In this document: piece by piece, positions 18,986-30,022 of the stretch
Position numbering within the stretch: position 1 is the first letter of the stretch
Layout: every line of letters starts with the position of its first letter
Assembly: GCA_016946835.1 (NCBI GenBank)
Contig: JACVTC010000407.1
Span: forward strand, 1 to 31,594
Length of the DNA: 31,594 nucleotides
Direction: 5' to 3'
Origin: Neocallimastix lanati (nom. inval.)
Lineage: Eukaryota > Neocallimastigomycota > Neocallimastigomycetes > Neocallimastigales > Neocallimastigaceae
Notes under the pieces: generated by a model
The model's database searches: none
What the model was told of the DNA's origin: nothing
What the model saw: the letters and a program-made list of their open reading frames with translations, nothing else
Position numbers and translations under genes: made by a program

Positions 18986-20079
18986 AAATCAAACCAATAC
19001 AACTCTTTTAACTAATTCACTTACTGGAACTAAGGAATCTTCGAATATAGAAGATAATAAAGAAATAGCCATTGTAGCTGAAAGAAGAAGTAGAAAAACT
19101 AATGAAAATAAACCATATAAGAAAGCAACTAAGAAAAGTTTAAAAGAAAATCCTCAACCAATTAAAGTTCCATCAAATAATCAGGAACAAATGGAAATGG
19201 AACCAGAAAGTGAAACTAATAGTAATAATAAAGGAAATGAAAATCAAAAAGAAACAGAAGCGTTAAATCATCTTGATCCATCTTTTATAAATGAACCCTC
19301 AATTGAAGAAGCAAAAAGAAGAAACAAGAAAGAAAGAGCAAAAGAAATAAAAGAATTAGCTAAAGAAATACAACTTCCAAGTGAAAAAAAGGTAGAAAAA
19401 TCCAATAAGGAAAATATTACAAAAAAATTAAAAATAACAAGAAATCAAGATAATTATAATATAGTGGACGATATTGGAAATAAGTTCGCTAATATTACCA
19501 TCGGACAGTTGCTCAATATCAATCCTAAATTGAGAACTGAATTATCTAAAGCCTTAAAGTTTACAACAATTATAGAAGATGAAGAAACAATCTTATCAAC
19601 AATTAAGAAAGATAAGATTGTAAAAACAAAATGTAAGGTAGAAAACGTAGAAACTACAGTATATTTAGATTCCTGTTCTTCTATTAATATGATCACCAAA
19701 ACCTTCATGATAAATAATAAAATTCTATTTAAACCAATTTCTGCTATTAAAGAAACTTTATATCAAGCTTGTACTAATACCACGCTCATCTCAAAATTAT
19801 ATGAAATAGAAATAACAATTGGAAATATTACTTCTAAGGAAATCTTTAGATTGGTTGAAAAAGATGATATTTTCCAAGTATTAATTGGTGTGGATGCGCT
19901 AGCTAGAATGAAGATTATTATGGACTTCTCTGATCACACCTTGTATCAAAAGACAGATGAGATACGAAAGATAGGAAGTTTTGAAAGTGTGACGGAAATA
20001 GAAGATGAAGAAGATGATATTAAAGATGAATTCGAAGAAGAATTGAATAAAGATGTGCTAGTTGATTATTTATTAACCA

Positions 20080-21060
20080 CCGAAGATAAATATATTCAAA
20101 TTTTATATGAAGAAAATAATGATAATAATGATATTGATAATTCCTTTGGAAATCATAATGATAAAGATGGAAATAATTTTTGCAATGTAAATAATAATGA
20201 TAATTATTTAAAGAATGTATTTGGATGTAAAATTAATAATGATAAAATTTCTAAAATTTATAATAATAATTGTTCTTCTAATAAAGATATTAATAATAAT
20301 AATACTAACAAAAATTTTAATACTATAAATAATCATGATAATCCAAATGAAATTAATATCGATAATAATAATAATATCGAAAATTTTTCTAATAAAAATT
20401 TTCCTAGTAAAAATCTATCTAATAAAAATTTTAATAATAAAAATTTTTCTAATAAAATTTTTAATAATAGAATTAATAATATTTTTGAAAAACCTATTAA
20501 TAAAAATAATATCAATAATTCGAATAGTATTAATAATAAAAATTGTTCTTCTGAAAATTTTAATAATAAAAATAATATTAATAATTTCTCTAAAAATTTA
20601 TATGATGTTAATAATACTGATAATATTTCTAAAGATTTAGATAATATTAATAATATTTATGAAAACTTAAATAGCATTAATAATACTAATAATCCTTATA
20701 ATATTTTTGGAAATAAAAATAATATTAATAATTTTTCTGAAATTTTTAATAAAAATAATATTAATAATCTTTCTGAAAACCTTAATAAAAATAATATTAA
20801 TAATCTTTCTGAAAACCTTAATAAAAATAATATTAATACTGATAAACCTTCTGAAAATTTTTGTAATGATAATAATGATAATATAGTTTCTAAAGATGTT
20901 GATAATACTATTAGTAATAAAAATTTTTCCTCAATTTTTAATGAAGATGTTAATAATAAAAATTCTTTCGAAATTAATCATCATGTTAAAGATATTAATG
21001 ATTTCGTTATAAGTGGTAACAAAAAAGATAATAAAAATTCTTTACAAAATAATTATTCTT
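20080..21060 (+). repeat. Asn-rich (AAT)n expansion inside C pol, with 36-bp tandem repeats
   Basis: In-frame low-complexity coding sequence between protease and RT. At about 20750-20859 a 36-bp, 12-codon unit (NKNNINNLSENL) recurs in tandem, the first copy imperfect. All length changes keep the frame. Confidence 0.8.
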
Positions 21061-22609
21061 TATTAACAAAAATAAATGAAATTAATGATAAAAAGAATTA
21101 TGAAAACAGTGTAATCAAAAATATTGATATTTCTATTGAAAATACTGTTAAGAATTTTAAAAGTGTAAAGGAAATAACTATTCATGAAATTGCGGCGAAA
21201 GCACCAACAAAAATTAGAAACAAACTAAAGTTTTTATTATTAAATAATATAAATGTATTGGCACTTGATACAGATGATTTAGGTAAATCGAAATTACTAA
21301 GTCATAAAATAAAAATCATAAGTGGTCGAATGCCAATTAAACAAAGAATGTATCGAGTAGCAAATAAGAAGCAAATGAGTATACTAAGAGAAGAAATAAG
21401 TAAATTATTAAGAAATGGATTGATAGAACCTTCAAAATCATCATGGTCGTTCCCAGTTATTCTCGTTCCTAAAAAGAATGGTAAATGGAGAATGGTAGTG
21501 GATTATAGAAAATTAAATGATATTACTATTAAAGACGCATATCCTTTACCTTATATAGAAGAAATATTATTTTCTATAGGCAATAAAGTTAAGTATTTAA
21601 CCACGCTTGACTTATTTTCTGGTTTCCATCAGATTCCTATGGAAAAAGAAGACAGAAATAAAACTTGCTTTACAACAATGTTTGGAAATTATAATTACAA
21701 AGTTATGCCATTCGGACTTTGTAACGCTCCTGCAACTTTCCAACGTGAAATGAACAGAATATTCTTGCCTTTAATTGGTAAATGTATGTTCATTTATATG
21801 GATGATTTAGTAATATTTTCTGATACCTTAGAACAACACATATTGGATCTACAAAAAGTTTTTGATATTATTAAAGAAAATGGTCTAAAGGCTAATTTAT
21901 CAAAATGCCATTTTATTAAACAAGAAGTTGAAGTATTAGGCCATATTTTATCCACAGAAGGTATAAAGCCAGTACCCAAAAAGGTAGATGTAATATCCAA
22001 ATGGGAATCACCTAAAAATATTACTCAATTAAGATCTTTCTTAGGTGCAATTGGATATTATAGAAAATTTATTAAAGATTTTGCTATAATTGCTCAACCA
22101 TTATTTAAACTATTAAAGAAAAATATAAAATATATCTGGGATGATATAACTGAAGAAAGATTTAAAATTCTTAAGGAAAAACTTATTGAAGTTCCTATTC
22201 TTAAATATCCAAATTATGATAAACAATTTTTAATTAGAACGGATGCTTCATTAGATGGAATAGGTGGTGTATTAATGCAGAAAGATAAAGATAACATCGA
22301 ACACCCAATTCAATACATTAGTAGATCTTTAAAACCTACTGAAATAAATTATAGTATTACTGATTTAGAAGGCACAGCTGCTTACTATTGTTGTTTAAAA
22401 TTTAAACCATATTTTAGTGGTAATAAATATGATACTATCTTATATACTGATCATAAACCTTTAATAGGCTTATTTAATAATAAAGAACCAAATAATGCTC
22501 GTCAAGCTAGATGGGTTATAACTTTTAGTATGTTAAAAATTGTAGTTAAATATGAACAAGGAAAGAAAAATGTTATTGCTGATGCACTTTCTCGATTAAT
22601 TCCTGACTC

Positions 22610-23330
22610 TAAAAATATTAATAAAGAAATTAAAAATAATACTTTGTTTATTCATTTGAATAATAATGAAAATATTAATTACGATTCTATTGAAAATATA
22701 AATAGAATGAATAATACAAATAAAAATGATTATCCTTTAAATAATATTTCTGAAGAAAATAATTACGTTAATTTTAATAAAAATAATTTAGATAATAATA
22801 TAATTAATTCTTTAAATAAATTAAATAATAATAATAATAATAATAATTATATTTTTAAAAATTTAAATAATAATTCCAGTGTTAATAGTTATTATGAAAA
22901 ATTTAATAATAATAATAATAATGACAAAAATTTTTATTTAGAAAATTTTGATAATAATTGTAATAATAGTAGTAACGATATTAAAAATTTTTCAAAGGAA
23001 TTTTGTAACCTTAATCAAAATAATATTAAAAATTTTTCTGAAAATCTTAATTATAACAATATTAATAAAAATTGTATTAATAATTTTTATGAAAATAATT
23101 TTGATAAAAACCCTTTAATTAATATTTCTGAAAATTCTTATAATAAAAATCTTAATATATGTAATTCTAAAATTAATGATAACTATAATGAAAATAATAT
23201 TAATTTAAATAAAAGTAAAGATAATAATAATTTGGAAAATTATTATATTTTAAATAAAGATTCCATTGAAAATAATTTTAATGAAAATGAAATAATTTTT
23301 GTTACAACTAATGATGACAGTAATAATACT
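22610..23330 (+). repeat. Asn-rich expansion between RNase H and integrase in C pol
   Basis: About 240 codons dominated by AAT, ATT and AAA, absent from elements A and D, where RNase H and the integrase zinc domain are separated by about 50-70 residues. Confidence 0.8.
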
Positions 23331-24527
23331 GAAGTTGAAGAATTAAATAATAGTATTGCTATTAAAGAATATTTGAAAAAGAAAATAATTATTATAGATA
23401 ATATTAAATATTTTAAAGACGGAGAAAATATTCGTAAATTTGTCGAAAACAAAGAAGAGAAAATAGAACTATTATTAGCTGCGCATAGTGTTGGACATGA
23501 AGGCTATTATAAAACATACGATAGACTTAAAAGGAAATATTATTGGGAAAACATGTCCAAAGATGTAGAATTACTTGTTAAAACTTGCCATGATTGTCAA
23601 ATGAACAGACCACAACCAATTAATAGAGGTACTGAATCATTTGCTACTAAACCAGGTTTACCCTTTACTTGAGTTGGTTTAGACATTATAGGACCCTTAC
23701 CTATCACTAAATCAAATAATAAATACATAATTGTTTTAGTTGATTATTTTACAAAATGGGTAGAAGCCGAACCATTTCCTACAATTGAATCTAAAGACGT
23801 TATTAAGTTTCTTACTAATGTATTTTCTCGACATGGCATTCCTGAAATTTTAATCACTGATAATGGTCCGCAATTTACTTCCAATGCTACAAAAGGATTT
23901 TTAGATTTATATAATGTTTATGTTCATTACATCAGTACTTACCATCCTGAAAGTAATGGCCAAGTTGAAAATAGAAATAGAGAAATTATAAAATATATTA
24001 GACTACTTGGAGGAACAGAAAAGAATTGGGATGAAATTCTTCCAGTTGCTTTATGGGCCTTAAGAACTTGCAAAAGTGAAGTTACAAAATTTTCTAGTTT
24101 TGAACTCTTATATGGTAGAACTGATCTACAACCATTCGAATTAACAATTGCATATAATGATAGAAATATAAATGAAACCTTTGATGAATATTTAATTAGA
24201 AAATTTACAACTCATCATAAATGGATTATGGAAGCCACTGCTAATATTGATAATGCTAATAAATTATGGGAAAATAGAAGAAAACAACAAAAATCTATGA
24301 ATACTGTTTTTGAACCAGGGGACTTAGTTTTAGTTAGAAATTTCTCAAGAAGAAAGTTAGACCCCTTTTACACTGGTCCTTTTAGAATTGTTCAAATGAA
24401 TTATAATACCGCTTGTATTTGTGATATTTACACTGGTGAAATAGCTGACAGAAATGTACACCAGAAAAATCTTGTTCATTATTATACTTGGTATAATCAG
24501 ACTTCAGGGGACGAAGTCTCATCTTAA

Positions 24528-24539
24528 GCGGAGAGATTA
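24528..24539 (+). promoter_or_regulatory. Polypurine tract of element C
   Basis: GCGGAGAGATTA lies between the pol stop codon and the 3' LTR, the place of the plus-strand primer. Confidence 0.65.
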
Positions 24540-25713
24540 TGATACGGGGTGTCACTAAATACCTTGTATTTCCTATTAAATACTCTTAATAATAATAAAA
24601 TAAAATTATTATTAAATATTCTTATTAAAATCTTTTATTAATATCAAATATAATAAAAATTATTATTAAATATTCTTATTAAAATCTTTTATTAATATTA
24701 AATATAATAAAAATTATTATTAAATATTCTTATAAAATTCTTTTATTAATATCAAATCTAATAAAAATTATTATTAAATATTCTTATAAAATTCTTTTAT
24801 TAATATCAAATCTAATAAAAATTATTATTAAATATTCTTATTAAAATCTTTTATTAATATCAAATATAATAAAAATTATTATTAAATATTCTTATTAAAA
24901 TCTTTTATTAATATTAAATATAACAAAAATTATTATTAAATATTCTTATTAAAATCTTTTATTAATATCAAATCTAATAAAAATAATTATTAAATATTTT
25001 ATTAATATTAAATATAATAAAAATTATTATTAAATATTCTTATTAAAAATTATATAATATTTAAATCATTACTAATTCTTATTTTTATATTAAGAATAAT
25101 AAAAACCTATTTCAATAAATATTTGATGTAAAATACAGAATTATAAGTTTCTGTATAATATTTTCTAAAACTTTGAAATAAACTAAAAATAAAACAAAAA
25201 TTAAAAATAAATTAAATCTTTATTAAAATAAAAATGAACTAAAATACAGAAGAATTCCAATAATAAAAAAATGATCTAAAATACAGAAAATATCAATTCT
25301 GTATAATTCTCTCTCTGAATAACAATATCAAGAAGAAGCTACCGCCCGGAATGCCCTTCGTGATACAAGCTCCAAATTAATTTTTTATATTTTAATTTAA
25401 TAAATGTTATTTTTTTTTTTTTAAAAAAATAATTTAAAATAATAGTTAAAAATTAAAATAAAATAGTTATAATAGTTTTTTTTTTATAAAGAATATATTA
25501 ATAATAAATAAAATGTATTAAAATAAAAGTATAAAAAGAAGAATAAATTTCTTTCTTTTTAATACTTGGAACAAATAATTTTAATTTTAAATTTAAATAA
25601 AGAATATTTTAAAATTTAATTTTTTTCTTGTTTCCAAATTTATTTTTATAGTTATGTGTTAATATTTATTTTTTGTTTTGAATATCTTAGTGTTTCAACC
25701 CCAGCCCGTATCA
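24540..25713 (+). repeat. 3' LTR of element C (1174 bp)
   Basis: Same ends and unique parts as 13722-15812, but its array (about 24600-25045) has only about 8 units of the 54-bp repeat. Confidence 0.95.
24600..25045 (+). repeat. 54-bp minisatellite array (about 8 units) in the 3' LTR of C
   Basis: Same unit family as in the 5' LTR, with its own variants (CAAATCTAATAAAA), and without the 270-bp higher-order order. Confidence 0.9.
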
Positions 25714-25718
25714 ATGAA
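25714..25718. repeat. Target duplication ATGAA (right copy)
   Basis: Follows C's 3' LTR and matches 13717-13721. Element D's coding sequence runs on from here. Confidence 0.92.
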
Positions 25719-28700
25719 TCATAAAGATCAAGAAAGATTTTAGTCATATCAGAAGTGAATTGGACTCCATTATCAGTAGTAATAACTTGAGGCACACCAT
25801 GTCTTGCAAAAGCGTTTATTAAAAATTTAATTATATCAGAGGAAGTTATGTTTTCAGTGGGTTCGGCTTCAACCCATTTGGTAAAGAAATCAACAGTTAC
25901 TATAATATATTGATTATAGTTTCTTGTTTTTGGTAACGGTCCTATAATATCTAATCCTAAATGCACAAAGGGACCCTCTACTTTAGCTGGATGGTTTTCG
26001 GTTGGTTATGGATATGGTTGAGGACGATTTAACTGGCATTTTTCACAATTACTAACAATTCTTTTGATATCTTTAATCATATGATTCCAATAAAAGTTTT
26101 TCTTAAGTCTTTGATATGTTTTGTAATATCCTTCGTGGCCAATATTATGAGCTTCTAAAATTAATTTAAATTTTTCATTTTCATCCGTTATTAATTTTCT
26201 ATAATTTCCATTGTCAATAAAGTAATCTTCACCATCAATAACAGTAAACTTTTCATTGATAAATTCCTTTATAACTTTAGATAATAATTCTTCATTATTT
26301 CCATTAGTAATTTTTGTTAATAATATCTTTCTCTCTTCCTTACTTTTCATTCTTGAAAGAGCATCAGCTAACACATTCTTTTTGCCTGATTCATATTTTA
26401 TATTAATTCCAAGCATACTAGCGGTTAGACACCATCTTGTTTGCCTTGCATTCAAAGGTTCTTTATTCTTAAATAAACCAACTAATGGTTTATGATCTGT
26501 GTAAATAGTTGTAGGTAATGGATTTCCATCAATATAAGATTTAAATTTAGTCAGACAGTAGAATAAAGCTGTTCCTTCCAAATCTGTGATACCATAATTC
26601 TTTTCAGCTTTCTTCAAACTTCTACTTATAAAGTGTATTGGATGCTCCTTACCGGTTTCTTCTTCTTTTTGTAAAAGAACTCCACCAATTCCATTATACG
26701 AAGCATCAGTTCTAATGATAAAAGGTTTCTCAAATAACGGAAATTTTAGAATAGGTGCATTGATTAATTTTTCTTTTAGGAGTTCAAAGCTTTCTTGTTG
26801 TTCTTTATTCCATTCATATTTAGTATTCTTTTTCAATAATTTACATAAAGGTGAAGTAATTTGAGCATATTTAGGAATAAAATCACGATAATATCCTACT
26901 GCTCCTAGAAATGATCTTAATTCATGAAGTGATGAAGGGGCTTCCCACTTCTTAATAGCTGTTATTTTGCTTTCCATGGGGCTTAATCCTTTAGTAGTAA
27001 GTTTGTGACCTAATACATCAACTTCAGTTTGAAGAAAATGGCACTTTTCAATATTAATTTTTAACTTGTTTTCTTTAAATATTTCTAATACTTGTTTAAT
27101 ATGAATTAAATGTTCTTCGATACTTTTTGAATAGATCAAAACATCATCAATAAATACGTAAACAAATTCACCAATAAAAGGGAATAAAATTTTATTCATT
27201 TCTCTTTGGAAGGTTGAGGGAGCTCCAGTAAGTCCAAAAGGCATAACCTTAAATTGATAATTTCCAAACTTAGTAGTGAAAGTGGTTACTTCAACGCTTT
27301 CTTCATCCATTAAGATTTGGTGAAAACCCGAAAATAAATCAAGAGTTGTAAATATTTTAGCTCCTCCGAGACTATCAAAAATTTCATCTATATATGGAAC
27401 TGAATAAGAATCTTTTTCTGTCATATCATTGACTTTTCGGTAGTCAATGCACAAGCACCACTTTCCATTGTGTTTTAGAATAAGTACTACTGGAGATGAC
27501 CATTCTGAACAGGATGGTTCTATCAATCCTTTCTTAATAAGTTTTGTAAGTTCTTCTTTTAAGATATCTGATTTTAATTTAGTTAACCTATAACTTCTTA
27601 ATTTTACTGGCTTTGCATATGCTTTTAAACGAATCTTATGTGGTGAAAGTTTAGAAGGAGTTAGTTCTTCTGTTGAAGTGGCAACTATGTCAATCATTTC
27701 TTTGAGAATTTTAATAATTTGTTCTTTATAATCTTTATTTAAGGTACTTAAAAATTCATCACTCTCAATAAATTCCATTGGAGTTAATTCCTTTATAATT
27801 TCCTTCTCATTATTCGTTTCTTTAACTTTTCTAATAGTACAAATTATACTTTCTTCATCATAATATTGATTATTTATTTTAGCTATTTCTTCGTATTCAC
27901 TTTCTGACAAAAGTTTACATAAACTGTTTAAGGTCGGATGAATAAATAAACAATGATCGATTTGAGTTTTAAAGTTTATTAACATATCATAAAAAGAGTC
28001 TTCTTTCTCAATAATTCTAAAGTCCGCATTAAATTCATAATTATTAATTTTTACTGGTAATCGAACAATAATTCCTTCCGAGTATTCTTCATCTTGTGTT
28101 GCTAGTTGGATTCTTCCACGACTTTTTCCAACTGTTTCATATTCACCAGGTAATTTATCAAAATACTGCTTAGTAACGATGCTTAGGTTACTACAAGAAT
28201 CAATTAAAAGTTTTCCTAGTACTCCGTCAACACTTGCATCAACCATTACTAAGTCTTCTTCGGCTACTTCACAACTTTTACTTATGTAGCTATGATCATA
28301 GTTATTTACTAATAAAGTTCGTGCTATTACATTGTCTACAGTTCCAATTATTTTAGATTTTTCTAACTTTAAACCTTGAGTTAATTGTGAACGAATTTTC
28401 GGACATGCATTCAAGAGTTGACCTATCGTAATACTGGATTTAAGATTATTTAAATCATCCATAATATTGTAAGGTTCTTTATTATTCATCATTTTGATAT
28501 TCCTTTTTACTAACTGAGTATTTCCATTATTAGTTTCTTTAGTTTTTGTTGAAATTAATTTTTCCAAAGTATTAGTTTTATTTTGTTGATTATCTTTATT
28601 CATTTCTAGATCTTCTATTTCATTATCGATTACAAGTATATCTTCAGATTCAACTTTTTCCTTTCCTTTTGATGAATAATTGTTGTTTTCTTCTTTACTT

Positions 28701-29125
28701 TCTCTTACTCTTGTCATATTTCTTAATTCCTTTTCTTTTTGTTTTTCTTTGTTAATATTTGGTTGAGTTAAAATTGAAGGAAGTATTTGATTTTTATAAA
28801 CTTTATTTGGTTTATTATGTAGCTCATTTTCTTTCTTCTTTCTTAAAGCAGGAGTTGCAAAAGGACGTGGATTATCTTTTAAACTTTTATGTACTTTCTT
28901 GGAATTATTTTCTTCTTTTTCGCTGTTATTATCATTCATTTTTCTTTTTATAGCATTTATAATGATATCATCCTCACTTTCAGTTGTGTCACTAAAATCA
29001 GATTCTTCTTTGAAAGAATTATTATCAATTGGAGTATTCTTGGTAATTAGATTCTTTTGTAAATTATTTAATGAAGCTATTTTTTTGTCATTGGGAGTGC
29101 TTCTGCTCCCATTTAGAAGTTTAAA
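25719..29125 (-). pseudogene. pol: Element D Pol, one in-frame stop, truncated in the integrase core
   Basis: Open from the slippery site (29125) on the minus strand. Numbered from the methionine at 28939: pre-protease motif about 170-191 (TIGQLLNACPKIRSQL), protease DSCS (247-250), RT with D534 and FIDD (596-599) in place of YIDD, RNase H D745, integrase zinc residues H931, H935, C965, C968. TAA at 26006-26008 interrupts after RPQPYP; CAA to TAA is the simplest origin. The frame resumes at once with the first integrase Asp (LGLDIIGP) and second Asp (TTDNGVQ), then stops at the C insertion before the catalytic Glu. QILM replaces the usual QIPM in RT. It is certainly inactive here. Confidence 0.92.
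29092..29125 (-). promoter_or_regulatory. Putative -1 ribosomal frameshift signal, element D gag-pol
   Basis: On the minus strand TTTAAAC (29125-29119), spacer TTCTAA, then hairpin arms TGGGAG (29111-29106) and CTCCCA (29097-29092) around the 8-nt loop CAGAAGCA. Pol is open in the -1 frame. The zinc-knuckle frame is offset by one base here, so gag has a nearby indel. Confidence 0.78.
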
Positions 29126-30022
29126 GACTTTTTGGAATATATTTCTTTTTATTTTTTTCCATAATCTTATTTAATTGAGGGCAATAGTATGAGTAATGAC
29201 CTTCTTCCTTACAGAAGAAACAAGTTTTAACGGATAAATTTCTCATTTTCTGGGTTGATTCTTCTATAATATCTTGAGGTTTCGGTTTATTATTTGTTTG
29301 ACTTGTTTGGAAAGTTCGTTTCTTCTTTTAGGATAAAGTCTTGAAGTAGTACTGTTTTGATTATTTTGATTATGTTGGGAATTATTAATATTATAGGTAT
29401 TAATATTATTGTTCCTTACAGAAAGTCTATCTACTTTTTCGGCAATTTTGAAAGCTTTCTCCATACTTATATCATCTTTAAGGGATAATTTCTTCCAGGT
29501 TTCATAATTATTTTGAATAGAATCAATATAATCTAGTACACCAATGCGCTTTCTTCTCTTTTTATCAAGTTTAGTGTACAAAGTTCTATATCTTACATTA
29601 AAGTCTTTAATCTTTTCGTTTCTTTTAATTCGCATTGCACGAAGTTCTTTAAGAAGTAAATTTTGGTCTTCTTTAATACCGTAAAAATTTTCAAGACTTG
29701 AAATAATTTTTCCAAGAGAAGGAAATTTAATATCATCATCAACATTTTCTTCTTCATCATCTTCTTCTTCTTCATCTGATGAATCATCACTTTCATCATC
29801 ACTATCTTCTCCCAAATCTTCAATAACGCGTTGTACTTCACCAGAGCTGGTAAGTAAACAAGCATTAAATATTGTTTCTGGATCTGTAATACCTTGTATC
29901 TTGATCCAAAGTTTTAATTCAGTAGCCCAGGACTTAATATCTAAATTGTCCTTGCTAAGTTTCACAATATCTCTTAATTCTTTTTTCAATTCTTTAAAGC
30001 TCAAAGTTGTTTCCTTGGACAT
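29113..30022 (-). pseudogene. gag: Element D gag, frameshifted
   Basis: Starts at ATG 30022 (MSKETTLSFK); upstream in-frame codons are leader. The Gag core shows WATELKLWIKIQGI and KIKDFNVRYRTLY, as in C's Gag, and contains a strongly acidic Ser/Asp/Glu stretch (nt about 29725-29815). The first frame stops at 29264, but a one-base shift near 29317-29330 continues into a zinc knuckle CFFCKEEGHYSYYC (nt about 29177-29218). A second shift in the A-rich stretch 29126-29175 is needed to reach the slippery heptamer in the expected frame. The Gag stop would be 29113-29115. Confidence 0.85.

Larger units (their letters stand above)
18957..24527 (+). pseudogene. pol: Element C Pol, full length but with one in-frame TGA in integrase
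   Basis: Open in the -1 frame from the slippery site to TAA 24525-24527, except TGA at 23670-23672. Numbered from the internal methionine at 19191: pre-protease motif about 103-124, protease DSCS (160-163), an Asn-rich insertion about 300-620, RT with YMDD (869-872), RNase H RTDAS (D1018), a second Asn-rich insertion about 1145-1390, and an integrase HHCC region about 1430-1477. After the TGA come the integrase core residues at nt 23682 (D), 23859 (D) and 23967 (E), spaced as DD35E, and the C-terminus SGDEVSS. Element A has Arg (CGT) at the stop position, so CGA to TGA is the simplest origin. Without readthrough the integrase core is lost. Confidence 0.92.
13722..25713 (+). mobile_element. 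Element C: Ty3/gypsy LTR retrotransposon with minisatellite-bearing LTRs
   Basis: LTRs 13722-15812 and 24540-25713 share perfect 9-bp inverted termini TGATACGGG/CCCGTATCA and are flanked by ATGAA. Inside are a PBS, a long A/T-rich leader, gag, and pol in the -1 frame with one nonsense codon. There is no chromodomain. The element is inserted into the integrase gene of element D. About ten substitutions separate the non-repetitive LTR parts (about 690 bp) by eye, making it older than A and B. Confidence 0.95.

Noticed and set aside
20335-20640. Ile/Leu-rich 101-residue plus-strand ORF and its minus-strand neighbour
   Set aside because: Out-of-frame readings of the Asn-rich expansion of C pol.
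23670-23672. TGA read as tryptophan (variant genetic code)
   Set aside because: Only one internal TGA in a long frame; other Trp codons are TGG; the homologous residue in A is Arg; TGA also marks ordinary frame ends.
24228-24527. Separate 99-residue gene
   Set aside because: It is the C-terminal end of C Pol in the same frame, downstream of the nonsense codon.
25652-25966. Independent minus-strand gene of 104 residues
   Set aside because: It is the D integrase core continued after the TAA at 26006; its last residues are read from C's LTR across the insertion junction.
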